Positions 59,836 to 64,000 of a stretch of 64,000 nucleotides of DNA are shown piece after piece. The translations under genes were made by a program, and so were the position numbers. Numbering within the stretch: position 1 is the stretch's first letter; every line of letters begins with the position of its first letter. The notes below the pieces were generated by a model. The model was given only the letters and a program-made list of their open reading frames with translations, made no database searches and was not told the origin of the DNA. The DNA comes from Acidimicrobiales bacterium. GTDB taxonomy: Bacteria; Actinomycetota; Acidimicrobiia; Acidimicrobiales; SZUA-35. The stretch is taken from contig JANQPB010000016.1 of NCBI GenBank assembly GCA_028285495.1, positions 1 to 64,000 of the forward strand. The letters run 5' to 3'.

Positions 59836-61465
59836 GGGAGCACCCGCCGACCACGCCGACGACGGGCACCCCCGCCGCTGGTGGATCCTCGCCGTCCTCT
59901 GCGGTGCCCTCGTCCTCGTCGTCGTCAGCGTGAGCTCGCTCAACGTGGCCATCCCCGCCATCCAGCGGTCGCTCGACGCCTCGGGCAGCGAGCTCCAGTG
60001 GATCATCGACGCCTATGCGCTCGCCTTCGCCGGCCTGCTGCTGCCGGCCGGCGCACTCGGCGACCGGTACGGGCGGCGGGAGACCCTGCTGCTCGGTCTC
60101 GTCGTCTTCCTCATCGCCTCGGTCGGGGGCATGGCGGCCGGGTCGCCGACGGCGTTGATCGTGTGGCGGGCGGTGATGGGTGCCGGCGCGGCGATGGTCA
60201 TGCCGGCCACCCTGTCCATCGTGGCCACGGTGTTCGCACCGGCCGAGCGGTCGAAGGCCATCGCCATCTGGGCCGGGTTCGCCGGGGCCGGCGGCGTGAT
60301 CGGCCTGCTGTCGTCCGGGTTGCTGCTGCGTTGGTTCTGGTGGGGCTCGGTCTTCGCCGCCAACCTCCCCCTGGTCGTGGCCATGCTCGTGCTCGTCGTG
60401 GTGCTGGTCCCGACGTCGCGAGACCCCGAGGCCACCCCGCTCGACCCGATCGGGGCCGTTGCCTCGGTGATCGGCCTCAGCGCCCTGGTGTTCGGGGTCA
60501 TCGAGGGGGCGGAGAAGGGCTGGGCGGCCACCCCGACCGTCGTCGGCCTGGCCGTTGCCGCTGTTGCCCTGACCGCGTTCGTGGCCTGGGAGCTCCGCGC
60601 CGAGCACCCGATGCTCGACCCCCGGTTCTTCGCCGACCGCCGGTTCTCGCTCGGCTCGCTCACCATCACCGCCACCTTCTTCGGCATCTTCGGCATGTTC
60701 TTCGTGCTCACCCAGTACCTGCAGTTCGTGCACGGCCACGACGCCCTCGGCGCCGGGCTCCGGATCATGCCCTACGGCGTGTTGCTCCTCGTCGTCGCCC
60801 CGAGGGCCGCTCCGCTGGCCGACCGGTTCGGCCCCAGGCGGGTCATGGTCGTCGGCATGGCCATCGCCGCCGCCGGCTTCGCCGTGCTCGGCCGGTTGCC
60901 GGTCGACACGGCCGAGGGCCAGCTGCTGCTCGGCCTGGCGCTCGCTGCCATCGGCACCGGCCTGCTGATGCCCCCGGCCACCACCGCCCTCGTCGTGTCG
61001 CTGCCGCCGGCCAAGGCCGGCGTCGGATCGGCCATGAACGATGCCACCCGGGAGGTCGGTGGGGCGCTCGGCATCGCCGTGGTCGGGGCGCTGCTGAGCA
61101 TCGGCTACCGGTCGCGCCTCGACGGCGTCGCAGCGGCGGAGCTGGCCGGGGCGGACGCCGACCGGGCCACCGACTCCCTCGGGGGCCTGCTCGGGGTGGC
61201 CGATGGACTCGACCCCGGGTCGGCCGAGGCGCTCCGGGACGCCGGACGCACCGCCTTCACCGCCGGCATGGGCCTCGGGCTGACGGTGGCGGCCGCACTG
61301 CTTGCCGTCGGCGCCGTCCTGGTCGCCCTGCTCCACCCCCGGCACCGGCCGACCGACGACCTCGCTGCCCCATCGTCCTCCCCATCCCCATCCGCGTCCA
61401 CGTCCTCATCCCCATCCGCATCCCCGGGCCCGACGTCCGCCCCGACCAAGGGAGTCAGCGCATGA
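59786..61465 (+). CDS. MFS drug:H+ antiporter, DHA2 (14-helix) family
   Basis: 559 aa from GTG at 59786. It starts with a polar N-terminus rich in Asn/Cys (SNDCLDSNCANNET), then VVVSVSSLNVAIPAIQRSL, ELQWIIDAYALAFAGLLLPAGALGDRYGRR (motif A/D1 of DHA2) and VMGAGAAMVMPATLSIVATVF (motif C). Fourteen helices are predictable, with a Ser/Pro-rich tail. Divergent from MarR; the start is seven bases after the -10, so leaderless. Followed by a pirin gene with ATGA overlap. Likely exports a toxic compound sensed by MarR. Confidence 0.93.
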   Translation: MSNDCLDSNCANNETTAGAPADHADDGHPRRWWILAVLCGALVLVVVSVSSLNVAIPAIQRSLDASGSELQWIIDAYALAFAGLLLPAGALGDRYGRRETLLLGLVVFLIASVGGMAAGSPTALIVWRAVMGAGAAMVMPATLSIVATVFAPAERSKAIAIWAGFAGAGGVIGLLSSGLLLRWFWWGSVFAANLPLVVAMLVLVVVLVPTSRDPEATPLDPIGAVASVIGLSALVFGVIEGAEKGWAATPTVVGLAVAAVALTAFVAWELRAEHPMLDPRFFADRRFSLGSLTITATFFGIFGMFFVLTQYLQFVHGHDALGAGLRIMPYGVLLLVVAPRAAPLADRFGPRRVMVVGMAIAAAGFAVLGRLPVDTAEGQLLLGLALAAIGTGLLMPPATTALVVSLPPAKAGVGSAMNDATREVGGALGIAVVGALLSIGYRSRLDGVAAAELAGADADRATDSLGGLLGVADGLDPGSAEALRDAGRTAFTAGMGLGLTVAAALLAVGAVLVALLHPRHRPTDDLAAPSSSPSPSASTSSSPSASPGPTSAPTKGVSA

Positions 61466-62358
61466 CCGACCACTCGAACCCGACCGACCGCACGATCGAT
61501 CGAACGGTCTCGGTCGTCGTCCGGCCCGAGCCCCAGCCGGGCACCGGCATCCTCCACCCCTTCCCCACCGCGGAGCTGCCGAACCTCGACCCGTTCGTCT
61601 TCCTCGACACCGGCGCACCACGCCACCTCGGCGGCGGCGAGATCCACGTCGCTCCCCACCCCCATCGCGGCGTGCAGCCGGTGTCGCTGGTGTTCCGGGC
61701 CCGGATCGAGCACCGCGACTCGCTCGGCCACCACGCCACCGTCACGTCCGGCGGGATGCAGTGGCTGGTGGCCGGCTCCGGCGCCGTGCACGAGGAGGTC
61801 CTCGGGGGCGACGACGAGGGCGTGTTCCACATGGCCCAGCTGTGGGTCAACGTGGCCGCGGCCGACAAGCTGGGACCGCCCGCCCATCACGCCGTCGACC
61901 CGTCGGACGTCCCGGTGCTGACCGGCCTGGCCGACGGCGTCGCCGTCCGGCTGTTCGCCGGCGAGCTCGGTGGCCTGACCGGGCCGGCCCCGCTCGGCAC
62001 GCCGGTGCTGATCGCCCACGTCGCCATCAACCCCGGCGCCTCGCTGTCGATCCCGATCCCCAGGGGCTGGAGCGCCGGGCTCTGCGTCGTCGACGGCACG
62101 GCCGAGGTCCCCGGCCACCCCGGCCTCACCCCGGGAGCAACGCCGGTCTTCGCCGACGACGGCGATCGGATCACCGTGTCGGCCGCCCTCGCCGCCGATC
62201 GTGGGGCCGGGGCCGAGGTGCTGGTGATGGCCGGGGAGCCCATCGGCGAGCCGATCGTGATGGGTGGCGGCTTCGTGATGACCAGCGACGCCGAGATCGC
62301 CGAGGCCTTCGCCGACCTGGCCGCCGGCCGCTTCGGCCACCTCGAGCCCTCACGCTGA
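61462..62358 (+). CDS. Pirin family protein
   Basis: 298 aa from ATG at 61462, overlapping the MFS stop. The bicupin signature is present: LDPFVFLDTGAPRHLGGGEIHVAPHPHRGVQPVSLVF with the metal-binding His residues, then HHATVTSGGMQWLVAGSGAVHEEV with further His/Glu ligands. Pirins are Fe-dependent; some have quercetin 2,3-dioxygenase activity, which fits a detoxification role next to an efflux pump, but the substrate is unknown. Confidence 0.93.
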   Translation: MTDHSNPTDRTIDRTVSVVVRPEPQPGTGILHPFPTAELPNLDPFVFLDTGAPRHLGGGEIHVAPHPHRGVQPVSLVFRARIEHRDSLGHHATVTSGGMQWLVAGSGAVHEEVLGGDDEGVFHMAQLWVNVAAADKLGPPAHHAVDPSDVPVLTGLADGVAVRLFAGELGGLTGPAPLGTPVLIAHVAINPGASLSIPIPRGWSAGLCVVDGTAEVPGHPGLTPGATPVFADDGDRITVSAALAADRGAGAEVLVMAGEPIGEPIVMGGGFVMTSDAEIAEAFADLAAGRFGHLEPSR

Positions 62359-62413
62359 CGACCGGCCGGGCCACCGGAGCACGTTCGGGGCTGCGAGCGG
62401 GCAGGATGGGTCC

Positions 62414-63748
62414 GTGGCCTCCACTGCGGACAGCTCCGTTCTCCCCGCCCCCAGCACCAGACCACGGGTGGTCGTGATCGGGGCCGGCTTCGGCGGGCTG
62501 GCTGCGGCCAGGGCCCTCGACGACGTCCCGGTCGAGATCACGGTCGTCGATCAGCGCAACCACCACACGTTCCAGCCGCTGCTCTACCAGGTGGCCACCG
62601 CCGGGCTCGGCGTCGACGACATCTGCTACGCCACCCGCGGGATCTTCCAACGCCAGGACAACGCCAACGCGATCCAGGGTCGGGTCACCGGGATCGACTT
62701 CGACCGCCGGGTCGTTGCCACCGAGGAGGGGTTGCCCCTCCCCTACGACCACCTGATCCTGGCCATCGGCGCCGTGACCGCCGACTTCGGCGTCGTCGGC
62801 GTCGCCGAGCACGCCTTCGGGCTCAAGTCGGTGGCCGAGGCGATCGAGATCCGGACCCACGTGCTCAGGCGGTTCGAGGCCGCCGACCGCCTCGCCCGCA
62901 ACGGCGACCCGGACGGGGTGGCGGCCGCCACCACGATCGTCATCGTCGGCGGCGGGCCGACCGGGGTCGAGATGGCCGGTGGGTTCGCCGAGCTGATCGA
63001 CGGTCCGCTCCGCAAGGACTTCCCCGACCTCGACCTCGATCGGGCCCGGGTTGTGCTGGTCGAGGCCGCCGATCGCCTGCTCGGAACGTTCGCCCCCCGG
63101 CTTGGCCACCACGCCTGCTCCCGGCTCACCGCCCGTGGGGTCGAGCTGCGGCTGTCGAGCACCGTCGAGCGGGTCGAGCCGCACGCCGTGCACTTCGCCG
63201 ACGGGTCGTCGATCGCCGTCGACACCGTCGTGTGGGCGGCCGGGATCGCGGCCAACCCGCTGGCCCGCGAGCTCGGCCTGCCGACGGGTCGGGGCGGGCG
63301 GGTCGAGGTCGACGAGCACCTGCGCCTCCCCGACCACCCCGAGGTCCACGTCATCGGCGACCTGGCCCTCCCGCCGGCCGAGGCGTTCGATGGCCCGGTT
63401 CCCCAGGTGGCGGCCGCCGCCATCCAGGGCGGGCGGCACGCCGCCGAGGTGATCACCGCCGCCGTCGACGCCAGGCGCAACGGGGCCATCGCCGAGCCCG
63501 TCGGTCCGTTCCGCTATCGCGACAAGGGGTCGATGGCCACGATCGGTCGCAACGCGGCCGTAGTCGAGCTGCCCCGTGGTCCGAAGATCACCGGCTTCCC
63601 CGGCTGGGTGGCCTGGCTGGCCCTGCACCTCGTGATGCTCATCGGGTTTCGCAACCGGGCCAACGTGCTGGTCAACTGGGCCTGGAACTACCTGACCTAC
63701 GATCGGGGCAGCCGCCTCATCATCGAGCCGGACGAACCCGAGGGTTAA
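62414..63748 (+). CDS. ndh: Type II NADH dehydrogenase (NDH-2-like)
   Basis: 444 aa from GTG at 62414, six bases after a CAGGAT -10-like hexamer. The first dinucleotide site is VVVIGAGFGGLAAARAL (FAD) and the second IVIVGGGPTGVEMAGGFAEL (NADH). QPLLYQVATAGL, VDTVVWAAGI, and VHVIGDLALPPAEAFDGPVPQVAAAAIQGGRHAA are NDH-2 landmarks. The C-terminal amphipathic/hydrophobic region (WLALHLVMLIGFRNRANVLVNW) is the membrane anchor typical of NDH-2. It would oxidise NADH without pumping protons and pass electrons to quinone. Confidence 0.92.
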   Translation: MASTADSSVLPAPSTRPRVVVIGAGFGGLAAARALDDVPVEITVVDQRNHHTFQPLLYQVATAGLGVDDICYATRGIFQRQDNANAIQGRVTGIDFDRRVVATEEGLPLPYDHLILAIGAVTADFGVVGVAEHAFGLKSVAEAIEIRTHVLRRFEAADRLARNGDPDGVAAATTIVIVGGGPTGVEMAGGFAELIDGPLRKDFPDLDLDRARVVLVEAADRLLGTFAPRLGHHACSRLTARGVELRLSSTVERVEPHAVHFADGSSIAVDTVVWAAGIAANPLARELGLPTGRGGRVEVDEHLRLPDHPEVHVIGDLALPPAEAFDGPVPQVAAAAIQGGRHAAEVITAAVDARRNGAIAEPVGPFRYRDKGSMATIGRNAAVVELPRGPKITGFPGWVAWLALHLVMLIGFRNRANVLVNWAWNYLTYDRGSRLIIEPDEPEG

Positions 63749-63804
63749 TCACACGGTCAGACGACCGGGGGAAGATCCGCTCCGGTCGCCCGGTTCCTCC
63801 TCCT

Positions 63805-64000
63805 GTGCTCGACCGCTCCCTCCGCCAGACGAAGACCCGGCTCCTGGCCCCGGTCGCAGCGCGCCTGGAGCCGGTCCCGCCGCTGGCCCTGACCGGTGTC
63901 GGCCTCGGGCTCGGCCTTGCTGCGGCGGCGCTGGCCGCCACCGGGTCGTGGGTGCCGGCCGTGGTCGCCTGGCTGGCCAACCGGCTCCTCGACGGCCTCG
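63805..64000 (+). CDS. CDP-alcohol phosphatidyltransferase, N-terminal part (cut by window edge)
   Basis: From GTG at 63805: a basic N-terminus (LDRSLRQTKTRLLAPVAARLE), a hydrophobic helix (PLALTGVGLGLGLAAAALAATGSW) and then WLANRLLDGL, which reads into the start of the DGxxAR...GxxxD signature of the CDP-OH_P_transf family. Only the first 65 residues are visible, so the catalytic residues are beyond the edge. Downstream of ndh by 56 bp. Probably phospholipid headgroup synthesis. Confidence 0.7.
   Translation, partial: MLDRSLRQTKTRLLAPVAARLEPVPPLALTGVGLGLGLAAAALAATGSWVPAVVAWLANRLLDGL

Overview
This window looks like a chromosomal segment of a high-GC actinobacterium. Very strong G/C third-position bias, an AfsR/SARP-type regulator, a very large NAD-glutamate dehydrogenase, many WYL/TetR/MarR regulators and many apparently leaderless promoters all fit. 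The gene mix is reminiscent of Acidimicrobiia, but that is inference from gene content, not a phylogeny. No phage, plasmid origin or CRISPR array was seen.

Layout. 1-3600 is a loose accessory stretch: the 3' end of an IS481-type transposase, four small minus-strand genes, a truncated and frameshifted tyrosine integrase, small orphan genes and tRNA-Thr. 3680-7194 is a three-gene minus-strand operon: a membrane-anchored actin-like (ASKHA) ATPase, an OmpA-like membrane protein and a membrane-anchored type I periplasmic-binding protein. 7344-11400 holds a GNAT acetyltransferase, tRNA-Tyr, YajQ, acetyl-CoA synthetase and a TetR regulator. 11387-23371 is a complex I operon (nuoA-B-C-D-H-I-J-K-L-M-N) that lacks nuoE/F/G and ends with a MidA/NDUFAF7-type methyltransferase.

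23782-32171 carries an ECF sigma factor with its membrane anti-sigma-like partner, a HAD 5'-nucleotidase, a WYL regulator divergent from a DinB-like protein with a perfect palindrome between them, and a MoxR ATPase/VWA/hypothetical operon. 32335-37467 encodes a 1710-residue secreted FG-GAP/LamG protein with a duplicated N-terminal module. 37508-45478 has an SDR, a candidate intracellular cysteine peptidase, a membrane-anchored HtrA-type protease and a SARP-cyclase-STAND fusion regulator.

45536-63748 has NAD-GDH, two dimethylglycine/sarcosine dehydrogenase-like flavoproteins with a TetR gene between them, an MMPL transporter, a MarR-VOC operon divergent from an MFS-pirin operon, and type II NADH dehydrogenase. 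The window ends inside a CDP-alcohol phosphatidyltransferase gene.

How it fits together. Respiration is prominent: an 11-subunit complex I-like enzyme without its NADH module, a co-located candidate assembly methyltransferase, and a separate NDH-2 that could oxidise NADH. Carbon and nitrogen entry is served by Acs, GDH and the N-methyl amine dehydrogenases. The most interesting regulatory signal is the same heptamer repeated three times at exactly 11-bp spacing in two places, in front of the SARP-family regulator and in front of the MMPL transporter. This suggests a local regulon of an OmpR/SARP-type winged-helix protein.
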